Below, one piece after another: positions 27,645 through 35,513 of a DNA stretch of 64,000 nucleotides (position 1 is its first letter; each line of letters opens with the position of its first letter). Where the stretch lies: NCBI GenBank assembly GCA_902609535.1, contig CACLSF010000002.1:1-64000 (forward strand). The letters are read 5' to 3'. Source of the stretch: an uncultured Pelagibacteraceae bacterium. GTDB taxonomy: Bacteria > Pseudomonadota > Alphaproteobacteria > Pelagibacterales > Pelagibacteraceae. The notes under the pieces were generated by a model. It did no database searches and was not told where the DNA came from. It was given only the letters and a program-made list of their open reading frames with translations. Made by a program: the position numbers and the translations under genes.

Positions 27645-29299
27645 TGGAAATAAGATTAAGAGATCCAAAATTTTTGATGAAACTATCTAAATTAGGATCT
27701 TTTCATCAATCAAAATTATCATTTTTGAGATCTTTTTTAAGTGAATTTAAAGATTGGAAATATAGCCGGGATTTATTTCAACTAAACGACAAAGGACATG
27801 GTAGAGCAGTTTATTCTTTTACAAAAAATAAAAGAACATATTCTCTCATTTGTTTTGCTAATGAAATTAAAGATGATGAAAGATCAGATAGAGTAATAGC
27901 CACAAAGTGGGATGCTGCTTTTACCTTATTTGATGGAATTCCATCAAAAGAAGACATAGATAGACTTAACAATAATGTTCCAAAACAAGAGGTGGGAAGA
28001 CTTTCTTACAAGGAATTAACGTTATCAAGAGCCAACAAGTCAGTAAGAGTTTTCGACCATGTGGTTGACAGTTTATCAAATGGAGAGCAACCTAATAAAG
28101 AGATTTTATCTAAGGTTGGCTATTTATATAGAACAACAGCAGTTTATGGATCTGGAAAATTTGGCTTAGCTGATAGATTTAGAATAAAAAAAAGAGACGA
28201 AATCCGTGGTCCTTTCAGATTAGAGATGATGCTAGTTTATCTTGTTAGACAATTTACCTTTGATCAGGTTAATCATATTGCAAAAAATAAAAATCCAAAA
28301 TTAGCAGTAGAATTAGATCCTGCTATTAGCAGGAGCTTAGGAATAGGAAATTCCACTGGCCTTGGTATGGCTCCTTTTATTGTTAATCATCCTACGTTGT
28401 TGAATAATTGGATACATGCAAGAGAAACTGCTTTGCAACAAATAAGAGAAATAAAGCAAGTTTCAAGAAATGAAATTGATATTTTTTATAGTTGCCTAAT
28501 TAAATCTTTAAAGAATATAACCAGTTGGCACACTGATAGTGAATTTCAAAAAGAAAAAATCAAAGGTTTAATTGAAGATTTAAAAAAGTTTATAAAATTT
28601 ATGAAAGAAGATTTTAAATTTCAAAATTTATATCAATTTAATCAAATTTATAACTGGTCAGAAGAAAATTTAAATGATGAATGCATAGAATATATTGTAT
28701 CTATGATGATGGAACCATATGATGACATAGTTAATCCATTAATTACGCAAATGAGTTCTGATGAGGAAGAGCATTTTAACATTCCCGTTGATAGAACTAT
28801 TGAAGATTTAAGAAACATATTAGAAAATAAATATTCTGAAATACTTAAAATTGATTTTTTAAAAGATGAAAATAATCAAAACTTTTGGTTTATATCAAAA
28901 AATAAAGAGGAGCCTAGAATAGGGGATAGATATATTGATGAGGGATCTGATTTAGAACAGCCATTAGCAATAGCAAGAGATATTAATAAACTTTACGAAG
29001 CTGTATTTACCAAAAAGAATAGTTTAAAAATTGGCAAATTTCTAAAAGATAATAACCACCTAAGACATGTTGTTAGAAGAGCATTTATTGCTGAAAAGTT
29101 TCCTTATTCAGAAATCCAAGACAATACAATTGGGTCCAAATTAGTTCCAATTGATATGTTGAGATTAAAATTATCATTTTTTGGTGCCATAAAGTTTGAT
29201 CCTAGGTCGGATAAATGGTTGCGTATTTGCATGTTCCAAGGAGCTCCATTACCTTCCGAATTGGATAATTTTGATGATAAATGGATTTATAAATCTTAA
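27644..29299 (+). CDS. Uncharacterised 551-residue protein (partner of M19 and DUF3726 genes)
   Basis: A soluble protein of 551 residues with no signal peptide, helices or P-loop that I can see. It is rich in Arg/Asp/Glu pairs, with stretches such as RTTAVYGSGKFGLADR, GPFRLEMMLVYLVRQF and RSLGIGNSTGLGMAPFIVNHP that look like a conserved ligand or nucleotide-binding core. I cannot name the family. It overlaps the M19 gene by 1 base and is 4 bases from the DUF3726 gene, so it is translated as part of a four-gene operon. Confidence 0.75.
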   Translation: MEIRLRDPKFLMKLSKLGSFHQSKLSFLRSFLSEFKDWKYSRDLFQLNDKGHGRAVYSFTKNKRTYSLICFANEIKDDERSDRVIATKWDAAFTLFDGIPSKEDIDRLNNNVPKQEVGRLSYKELTLSRANKSVRVFDHVVDSLSNGEQPNKEILSKVGYLYRTTAVYGSGKFGLADRFRIKKRDEIRGPFRLEMMLVYLVRQFTFDQVNHIAKNKNPKLAVELDPAISRSLGIGNSTGLGMAPFIVNHPTLLNNWIHARETALQQIREIKQVSRNEIDIFYSCLIKSLKNITSWHTDSEFQKEKIKGLIEDLKKFIKFMKEDFKFQNLYQFNQIYNWSEENLNDECIEYIVSMMMEPYDDIVNPLITQMSSDEEEHFNIPVDRTIEDLRNILENKYSEILKIDFLKDENNQNFWFISKNKEEPRIGDRYIDEGSDLEQPLAIARDINKLYEAVFTKKNSLKIGKFLKDNNHLRHVVRRAFIAEKFPYSEIQDNTIGSKLVPIDMLRLKLSFFGAIKFDPRSDKWLRICMFQGAPLPSELDNFDDKWIYKS

Positions 29300-29303
29300 A
29301 TTA

Positions 29304-29912
29304 ATGAGAAGCTTTAGTGAAATAGAAGTAACTACAAAAAAAGCATCTAAAGCTATTGGTTTTTCTTGGGGAATATCAGAGGAGGTTGGTAAAAATATTC
29401 GATTACTAGAAATGTTTGGACTACCAGGTCTCAAAAATTTAAACCAATACTACAAAATTTATAAAATCAGTAATTTCGAAAATATAGATGAAATATCGAC
29501 CTCAAATACTCCAAAGACTTTTTATTGTCCTATATTATCTGGATTAAATTTTTTTGATCAATCTTCATCAATATCTAAATTCAATGAAATTGAAATAAAT
29601 AAGATTGCTTTTCCAATTATATTTTTATCGTTTGTAAGCAGAACTTCAGAAACTATTGGTAAGAGAATTTTTTTAAAGATGGATGATAAAGAATTTTTAT
29701 TTAATTTTAATGAGTCTATTTATTCAAATTATCTAACAGGAGACGTATTGGAAAAATCAGATAAAATAAATTTAAAATTTTTAGATAATAAGAACAGTTT
29801 TACTGAAGAAGATTGGTCTGAAATTTATAATTTATCGCTAAAAACTTACGTCGATGAAAGTGATAAATCAAGGGAACGAACAGCAGGAGCTGGATTAACC
29901 GATAATGACTAA
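29304..29912 (+). CDS. DUF3726-family protein
   Basis: I start at the ATG at 29304 (202 residues), because the conserved opening S-x-x-E-I-E-x-x-x-K-K-A-S-K-A-I-G-F-S-W-G begins there; upstream in-frame codons lie inside the previous gene. This opening and LLEMFGLPGL resemble DUF3726. The function is unknown. It follows the 551-residue gene by 4 bases and overlaps the next miniprotein by 8 bases, so the grouping is tight. There is no membrane segment. Confidence 0.72.
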   Translation: MRSFSEIEVTTKKASKAIGFSWGISEEVGKNIRLLEMFGLPGLKNLNQYYKIYKISNFENIDEISTSNTPKTFYCPILSGLNFFDQSSSISKFNEIEINKIAFPIIFLSFVSRTSETIGKRIFLKMDDKEFLFNFNESIYSNYLTGDVLEKSDKINLKFLDNKNSFTEEDWSEIYNLSLKTYVDESDKSRERTAGAGLTDND

Positions 29913-30072
29913 AGAATATGATAAAGAATTAAATAAGAATTTAGAAGCAGATTTAAATGATATTTGTGAAGAGTGTAAAAAAGAAGATGAAAGTGTAACT
30001 CAAAATTTATTCCTTACTGGTTTTAAAATATGCAAATCTTGTAGAACATCTAAAACTGTTTTTCCTTTTTAG
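29905..30072 (+). CDS. 55-residue zinc-ribbon miniprotein
   Basis: The ATG at 29905 lies inside the DUF3726 stop (ATGACTAA overlap) and the frame runs to TAG at 30070-30072. Two CxxC knuckles, Cys21/Cys24 and Cys43/Cys46, make a plausible zinc ribbon. The first half is acidic. The overlap and the paired cysteines argue that it is real. Its 3' end overlaps the convergent Yip1 gene by 4 bases. It might be an adaptor or metal-delivery partner for the upstream operon; that is inference. Confidence 0.7.
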   Translation: MTKEYDKELNKNLEADLNDICEECKKEDESVTQNLFLTGFKICKSCRTSKTVFPF

Positions 30073-30614
30073 CTAATATTACTAATTGGAATTGAATTCA
30101 TTCTATTAATGATGAATGTAATAGATAGAAAAGCTATTATTAGAAAAGATAAAAATACAATTCCAAATGATTTCAAGTTAGATTTTAAATTCAAAATTTG
30201 TTTAGTTGATATTATGAGAGATGCAAATATCCAAAATTGAGTAAGAAAAATTATTGGTAGCACTAAGTCAGGCGTTACTGCAAAAAACCTAATTAAACCT
30301 GGTGCATGAGCATATCCTACAGCTATTAAAATCTTTTTAAAAGGAACTTTACTCCCTTTATCTGGAAAAATTTTTACTCCAATTACAAAAATAAAAATAG
30401 CCCAAACAAGCCATGTTAAAAGAGCTGTCAAGCCTGAGATACCAATAGAGGTTCTCACAATTGAATTTGCTGCTACTGCTCCTGCAACACCATCAAGTAT
30501 CATGATAAGACCAGCAAAATAGATTGCAGCCTCACCAAAGTATTTATTATCTCTGTATAAACTTTTATCTAATTTTAATGATTTAAAAAAAATTTCTAGA
30601 AATTGTGCGAACAT
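30069..30614 (-). CDS. Yip1-domain membrane protein
   Basis: A 181-residue protein with five predicted helices: residues about 27-47, 58-80, 102-120, 122-140 and 150-172. The arrangement and the segment ILIAVGYAHAPGLIRFF match the bacterial Yip1 domain (K-x-x-x-x-x-x-x-Y-x-x-x-P). Function in bacteria is unclear. It lies downstream of the GcvT-like gene, separated by a GC-rich hairpin, so it may be read weakly from that operon or from its own promoter. Confidence 0.75.
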   Translation of the reverse strand: MFAQFLEIFFKSLKLDKSLYRDNKYFGEAAIYFAGLIMILDGVAGAVAANSIVRTSIGISGLTALLTWLVWAIFIFVIGVKIFPDKGSKVPFKKILIAVGYAHAPGLIRFFAVTPDLVLPIIFLTQFWIFASLIISTKQILNLKSNLKSFGIVFLSFLIIAFLSITFIINRMNSIPISNIS

Positions 30615-30621
30615 TATAATT

Positions 30622-30644
30622 AGGGAGGAGCTAAACTCCTCCCT
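30622..30644 (-). terminator. GC-rich hairpin after the GcvT-like gene
   Basis: AGGGAGGAG (30622-30630) pairs with CTCCTCCCT (30636-30644) around a 5-base loop, the most stable small stem I found in the window. On the minus strand it lies just past the GcvT-like stop. No long U-run follows, so it may be an imperfect terminator or a 3'-end stabiliser. Confidence 0.6.
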
Positions 30645-30652
30645 TCAATTGT

Positions 30653-32011
30653 TTAACCTTTTACAACTTCTCTTGTATTGGCGTTGTAAGATTCTTTAAA
30701 TGGTATATCTACCACTACAGCATCAACAGGTTTGCCTGCAGTTTCAGAATATTTTTCAGGTAAGTGTACCTTAAACTTAGTTCCTACTTTTCCTTTTGGA
30801 AACCCATTAGCGTTTAATGTTCCATCAAAAGGAACATAACCCATGGCTATATTTTGTTTTTTTTCAGGGTGATACCAAGGGGAAGTAACAAAACCTATGG
30901 GTTCTCCACCACCTTCATCAGAAATCAACCAAAAATCAGGCGCATACTCTTCAATTGGTTTTCCACCTAATTCTAGACCAACTAATTGAAGTTTGTATGG
31001 TTTATGACCTGCTTTTAAATCAGCTTTCATTTTTTCAAGAGCTTTTTTACCTACATAGTCTGACTTCTTATCCCATTCTCCTTTTCCAGATAACGAAACT
31101 TGATAACCTAAGTTACATTGAAAAGGATTATGTTGATTGTCCATATCTTGACCCCAAGAAAGAATTCCAGCTTGAATTCTTCTATGGTGCGCGGGCGCAA
31201 TAACCATAAGACTATGTTTTTTTCCTGCTTCAAGAACAGCATTCCACATATCCTCAGCATATAAAGTACATTCTCTTAAATAAATTTCGTATCCAGCTTC
31301 ACCTGAAAATCCTGATTGAGATATCACACAACTTCTACCACCGATTTTAGCTTCTGCTAAACCGTAGAATGGCATATTGTCAAAATCTACTTGATCTCCA
31401 CATAAATCCTTCATTAATGCTTTAGATTTTGGCCCTTGTATTTGAACCGGACTTACATCTATTTCATCAATTTCTACATTAAATCTCTCGTCAGCATTTA
31501 CGCCTTGTAAATAAAGACCTATATCACTATCAGATAAACTAAACCAAAACTCATCTTTAGATATTCTAAGAAGGATAGGATCATTTAATACTCCACCATA
31601 TGCGTTACAAAGAATTACATATCTTGCTCTCATTGGAGAAATTTTTGTAGCATCTCTTGTAATTACATAGTCAACAAATTTTTCTGCATCTGGACCCTTT
31701 ACTCTAATTTGTCTTTCAACAGCTACGTTCCACATTGTTACATGATTAACGATTGCATCATACTCAACCATTGCACCACCATCTTCTGGTTTTACATATC
31801 CTCTTGGATGATAAATACGATTATATACAGTTGCTCTCCAACAACCTGCTTTCATTGATAAATGCCAGTAGGGTGATTTTCTTACACGTGTTGAAATTAA
31901 CATTTCAACTTTTGTTGGTCCGCTTTGTCTTAAATTATAAGGCACTTTTCTATCAGATTGATCTACTGATGTTACGTGTCTTAGTTTACTATAGTCAAAT
32001 TCATTAGACAT
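30653..32011 (-). CDS. GcvT/DmdA-like THF-dependent methyltransferase, substrate unknown
   Basis: A 452-residue member of the aminomethyltransferase (GcvT) family that includes the DMSP demethylase DmdA. The folate-binding core is visible: VKGPDAEKFVDYVITRD, GVLNDPILLRI, IQGPKSKALM and SGFSGEAGYEIYL. It is longer than DmdA (about 370) and than GcvT, with an extended N terminus of about 60 residues and an extended C-terminal barrel. It overlaps an MTHFR-like gene by 8 bases, downstream of a betaine-type binding protein and permease. That context predicts transfer of a methyl group from an imported osmolyte to THF. Confidence 0.85.
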   Translation of the reverse strand: MSNEFDYSKLRHVTSVDQSDRKVPYNLRQSGPTKVEMLISTRVRKSPYWHLSMKAGCWRATVYNRIYHPRGYVKPEDGGAMVEYDAIVNHVTMWNVAVERQIRVKGPDAEKFVDYVITRDATKISPMRARYVILCNAYGGVLNDPILLRISKDEFWFSLSDSDIGLYLQGVNADERFNVEIDEIDVSPVQIQGPKSKALMKDLCGDQVDFDNMPFYGLAEAKIGGRSCVISQSGFSGEAGYEIYLRECTLYAEDMWNAVLEAGKKHSLMVIAPAHHRRIQAGILSWGQDMDNQHNPFQCNLGYQVSLSGKGEWDKKSDYVGKKALEKMKADLKAGHKPYKLQLVGLELGGKPIEEYAPDFWLISDEGGGEPIGFVTSPWYHPEKKQNIAMGYVPFDGTLNANGFPKGKVGTKFKVHLPEKYSETAGKPVDAVVVDIPFKESYNANTREVVKG

Positions 32012-32732
32012 AGTTATTCTCCTTCAACCACTTGTTTGTTTCCTTCAAGCCGCCGAATGTATAAATGTGAAAATAATCAGTATGCGATTTAACTTTCCCA
32101 ATTAGATCATTAGGGTCTTTAGGTTTCAATAAATCTAATGCCTTACTAAAATTAGATTTAAGAAAATTAATGGAATTTTTTGCACCAACAATATTTGCAA
32201 ACTTTATCAAGCTTGAAATTTTCATGGGCCCAGTTATTCCAACATGAACTGGTATCGTTTGCTTAGAAATGAAATCAACGATAGGCTGAGAGTCTAATAA
32301 CCATTGGGTTACTATATAATCAGCATAAGGCTTTTTATCTATCATTGCTTTTTCTAATTCTGAATCGGATATATCAGGACTACCCTCTGGATGTCCAGCA
32401 ATTCCAATCTTAATTCCATCAAATAAACCTGTCTCTAATATTTGATATGAGCTGTCAAATTTTCCAACTGGGTCTCTACTTCCACCTATAGCCAATATCT
32501 GTTTTACGCCTAAATCTTTACATCTCAAGATGTAGTCTTTAAGTTCTTCTTCATTATTTATTGATCTAGCTGGGAAGTGAGGTACTGGATTAAAACCTTT
32601 TTTAACCAAATCACCAGACTTATCTGCAGTCTCTTTATAATCTCCTCCAGGGAGCATAGTCACGTAAACATCTTTAACTTCAGGTAAAGTATCAAGATCT
32701 GTGTGAGGTCCAATTTCTAATGAAAAATTCAT
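32004..32732 (-). CDS. Methylenetetrahydrofolate reductase-like protein
   Basis: A short (242 residue) relative of MetF (normally about 290). It has the TIM-barrel pattern: N-terminal SLEIGPHT, YVTMLPGG, the strand ILAIGGSRDPVG followed by IGIAGHPEG, and YIVTQWLLDS. MTHFR interconverts 5-methyl-THF and 5,10-methylene-THF. Sitting between an osmolyte permease and a GcvT-like methyltransferase (8-base overlap), it is well placed to oxidise the 5-methyl-THF made by the latter. The size suggests a specialised paralogue and not the biosynthetic metF. Confidence 0.82.
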   Translation of the reverse strand: MNFSLEIGPHTDLDTLPEVKDVYVTMLPGGDYKETADKSGDLVKKGFNPVPHFPARSINNEEELKDYILRCKDLGVKQILAIGGSRDPVGKFDSSYQILETGLFDGIKIGIAGHPEGSPDISDSELEKAMIDKKPYADYIVTQWLLDSQPIVDFISKQTIPVHVGITGPMKISSLIKFANIVGAKNSINFLKSNFSKALDLLKPKDPNDLIGKVKSHTDYFHIYTFGGLKETNKWLKENNYV

Positions 32733-32794
32733 TATTGGATAATTATTTATTTTAAAATGTCTGTCTAGAAAAATCGTAAGCTAAAATGTCAGGG

Positions 32795-33679
32795 CTATTT
32801 TTTCTGACCTCTGTGCTTTTGAATTCTCTCACCATACTTCTGAGTAACCCTGTCAAAGATAATTGCTAAAGCTACAATTGCTAGACCATTCATCATTCCA
32901 AGCGCTAAATACTGATTTGAAATAGCTTGTAAAATAGGTACTCCAAGACCTTTTACTCCGATCATCGATGCTATTACCACCATAGCCAAAGCCATCATAA
33001 TTGTTTGGTTTATTCCAGCAAATATTGTTGGTAAGGACAATGGAATTTGTACAGATTTTAGTTTTTGCATTGGAGTTGCACCAAATGCCTCGCTTGCCTC
33101 TAGTGTTTCTTTATCGACTTCCCTTATTCCAAGGTTTGTCAGTCTAACAACTGGTGGTAGGGCATATATACATACTGCCAATAGTCCAGGCACTTTTCCT
33201 ATACCTAAGAGCATAATTATTGGAATAAGATAAACAAAACTTGGTATTGTTTGCATCATGTCCAATACGGGTAGAATAGTTTTTTCTGCTCTTCTTGATT
33301 TTGACATTAATACTCCAATTGGTATTCCAACAACAATACAAACGAGTGTAGAAACAGAAATTATAGCAACTGTTGCCATACAATTTTTCCACATTCCAAA
33401 GTAACCAATTACAATGAAGCAAACTATTGTTCCTATGACTAATTTAATACTTCTAGAACCAATCCAAGCCAACAGAGCAAATGCTCCGATGACTAAAGGC
33501 CAAGGACTATTTACTAACAATTTTTCTAACCAAATTAAAAAATAAAGTAGTGGATCAAAAAAGCTTTCTATTCCATCTCCGTAAGCTCTTGAAAATTCTT
33601 TAAAACTTAAATCAATTCCTTTTTTCAGCTCTCTAAGAGCTGTTCTATCCATTACAGGTATTGAATTTAAGAAATCCAT
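32795..33679 (-). CDS. proW: Betaine/proline-type ABC permease
   Basis: A 294-residue ProW-like permease with six or seven helices. The EAA loop is EASEAFGATPMQKLKSVQIP near residue 193, followed by INQTIMMALAMVVIASMIGVKGLG. It has the ProW N-terminal segment before the first helix. It is translated without a visible Shine-Dalgarno: an A8 run touches its ATG and a hairpin lies 11 bases upstream. No ATPase gene is in the operon; the ATPase at 740-1771 or another elsewhere would have to serve it. Confidence 0.93.
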   Translation of the reverse strand: MDFLNSIPVMDRTALRELKKGIDLSFKEFSRAYGDGIESFFDPLLYFLIWLEKLLVNSPWPLVIGAFALLAWIGSRSIKLVIGTIVCFIVIGYFGMWKNCMATVAIISVSTLVCIVVGIPIGVLMSKSRRAEKTILPVLDMMQTIPSFVYLIPIIMLLGIGKVPGLLAVCIYALPPVVRLTNLGIREVDKETLEASEAFGATPMQKLKSVQIPLSLPTIFAGINQTIMMALAMVVIASMIGVKGLGVPILQAISNQYLALGMMNGLAIVALAIIFDRVTQKYGERIQKHRGQKK

Positions 33680-33690
33680 TTTTTTTTAGC

Positions 33691-33713
33691 TGAACCCGTT
33701 AAAAACGGGTTCA
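33691..33713 (-). other. Perfect 10-bp hairpin between binding protein and permease genes
   Basis: TGAACCCGTT (33691-33700) pairs perfectly with AACGGGTTCA (33704-33713) around three bases. On the minus strand it lies between the binding-protein stop and the permease ATG. It is followed by A residues, not T, so it is more likely an RNA-stabilising or processing hairpin than a terminator. Confidence 0.75.
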
Positions 33714-33729
33714 GTAATATTTACACTAA

Positions 33730-34740
33730 TTATAGTGCTTTTTTGATTTTTTTTGCAGCTGAACTTGAAACCCACTTAGTCCAAACATCTTCTTGTGTTT
33801 TCAAAAATTCAATTGCTGCATCTGCACCTTCAGCTTGGTTTTCACCCATCCAAACTAACATACCATTCATAACTGGACCAGGGTAAGTTCTTTTCTCAAG
33901 ATAACTCATACCTTCTTTTCCAGCAGTTTTTTTGTAGTTGTCAGTTGCAACACTATAAACTTCAGATTTAACCCATGAAGATTTCAAAGGATTAGCACAT
34001 TCTTGCTCTGGTTTTGATAAACAGTTATCCCAGTTATCTTTACCAGCATACTCACCCATATCTACAGCTTGCATATTGTATTTTCCAATAATAGCTGTTG
34101 GAGACCAGTAGTAACCAAACCAGTTTTCACCTCTTTCAGCAGCTTTAGCAATTGAACCATCAAGACCTGCTGCTGATCCAGTTTCTACTATAGCCCAACC
34201 TTTTGCTTCCATACCCCAAGCTCTAAAATGATTTCTGTTACTTAGTTCACAGTTCCATCCTGGAGGGCAAATATGAAATCCACCTTTTGATGGATCTTCC
34301 GGGTGTGGAAATAAATCAGGTCTTTCCAATATTGCATCAGCAGTTGTAAGTTCTGGATGCTTCTCTAAAGTTGCAGGCAATACCCACCAACCTTCACCTA
34401 AACCTGTAATTGGCGCTTTATTAATTGAGTGAAGTTTACCTTCAGCTACAGCAGCTTCTAATTCTAATTTTGCTGCGTTTGCCCAAAACTCTGGAGCTAT
34501 ATCTGGCTCACCTTTTTCTTGCATAGATGTAAATGTAGGCATAGTTGAACCTGGTACAAGCTCAACATTACATCCATAACCTTCTTCTAATATAACTTTG
34601 TCAACTTCTGCCATAAAGTTTGCAGAAGCCCAGTTCATATTAGCAATAGTAATGTCTCCACATTTTGCATTAGCAACGTTACTGTACGATGTAACACCTA
34701 AAACAAATAATGCAGAAAGTAATATTCTTTTTAATTTCAT
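33730..34740 (-). CDS. proX: Glycine betaine/osmolyte ABC importer, substrate-binding protein
   Basis: A 336-residue periplasmic protein of the OpuAC/ProX class. The signal peptide is residues 1-25, ending ANA before KCGDI. Trp-rich segments such as ITIANMNWASANF, EFWANA, GEGWWVLP and WFGYYWSPTAI are typical of the aromatic box that binds quaternary ammonium groups. The ATG has a good AGGAG ribosome site, and the gene leads an operon with permease, MTHFR-like and GcvT-like genes. SAR11 is reported to have a multifunctional high-affinity betaine system with a protein of this type. The ligand here is not provable from sequence. Confidence 0.93.
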   Translation of the reverse strand: MKLKRILLSALFVLGVTSYSNVANAKCGDITIANMNWASANFMAEVDKVILEEGYGCNVELVPGSTMPTFTSMQEKGEPDIAPEFWANAAKLELEAAVAEGKLHSINKAPITGLGEGWWVLPATLEKHPELTTADAILERPDLFPHPEDPSKGGFHICPPGWNCELSNRNHFRAWGMEAKGWAIVETGSAAGLDGSIAKAAERGENWFGYYWSPTAIIGKYNMQAVDMGEYAGKDNWDNCLSKPEQECANPLKSSWVKSEVYSVATDNYKKTAGKEGMSYLEKRTYPGPVMNGMLVWMGENQAEGADAAIEFLKTQEDVWTKWVSSSAAKKIKKAL

Positions 34741-34883
34741 TATTATCTCCTAATTAATTAATTATATTTCATCAGAACATATAGAGAGATAAATTGCAAA
34801 CCTGTTTCAACTCATAGTTGTGTGAAAATTGTCTTTATACTGCGTTTATTTGCAAATAAATTATCAAACAAATATTAAATTCT
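34741..34883. promoter_or_regulatory. Divergent promoter region between proX and the methyltransferase operon
   Basis: These 143 bases are the longest non-coding stretch in the window and must hold promoters for both multi-gene operons. On the minus strand AGGAGATAAT just before the proX ATG is a clear ribosome site. A less AT-rich block at about 34798-34850 is the likeliest operator location. I see no perfect inverted repeat or known riboswitch core. Confidence 0.5.
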
Positions 34884-35513
34884 ATGGCTCAGAAAGACGT
34901 TGGCAACAAAGTACCAATTTATAAACTCAAAGAGACAAAAGAGGTTATGGAATTCTATGATGAGTGGGGACTAAACAATAAATATGACAAAGATATGGTT
35001 GATTGGAATTATACAGGTCCTAAAGAAACAGCAGAAGTGTTTGTAAAATATCAAAAAAATAGAAATGTAAAAATTTATGATGCAGGATGTGGCACGGGCT
35101 TGGTCGGTTTAGAGCTTAAAAAGTATGGTTTTTCAGACTTTTATGGTGCTGATTTATCACAAAAACTTTTAGATTTAGTTCCAAATAATCTTTACAAAAA
35201 ATTAGATAAAGTAGATTTAAATAAACCAATCAATGAAAAAGATAATGAATACGATGCATTAATGTGCGTTGGAACATTTACTTTTGGTCATGTGAAACCA
35301 CCAGCTCTTGATGAATTTATACGGATCACAAAAAACAAAGGTCTTATTTGTTTTACAATAAATGAAGGTATTCATGAAGAGTATGGTTTTGATAAAAAAA
35401 TTCAAAAATTAACTGAAGAAAAAAAGTGGAAAGAAATAGAATTTTTTAAGTCAGATTATATAGCAAGCAAGGATGTTAATGCTTGGTTAGGTCTATATGA
35501 AGTGACTAAATAA
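34884..35513 (+). CDS. SAM-dependent class I methyltransferase
   Basis: A 209-residue methyltransferase. Motif I is IYDAGCGTGLVGLEL near residue 66, and the acidic residue binding the SAM ribose is in YGADLSQ near 89. Substrate unknown; an opening W-N-Y-x-G-P segment resembles small-molecule methyltransferases of the Williams-Beuren-like group. It heads a plus-strand operon and overlaps the Rieske gene by 1 base (TAATG). The pairing with an oxygenase may make or modify a methylated small molecule. Confidence 0.85.
   Translation: MAQKDVGNKVPIYKLKETKEVMEFYDEWGLNNKYDKDMVDWNYTGPKETAEVFVKYQKNRNVKIYDAGCGTGLVGLELKKYGFSDFYGADLSQKLLDLVPNNLYKKLDKVDLNKPINEKDNEYDALMCVGTFTFGHVKPPALDEFIRITKNKGLICFTINEGIHEEYGFDKKIQKLTEEKKWKEIEFFKSDYIASKDVNAWLGLYEVTK

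Noticed and set aside
30653-32011. Calling the GcvT-like protein the DMSP demethylase DmdA
   Set aside because: It is about 80 residues longer than DmdA and has a different N terminus; context shows an osmolyte operon, but the substrate is open.
33144-33422. 92-residue frame with many Cys and Trp on the minus strand, inside the proW gene
   Set aside because: It is an out-of-frame shadow of the well-supported permease; its composition reflects frame-shifted membrane codons.
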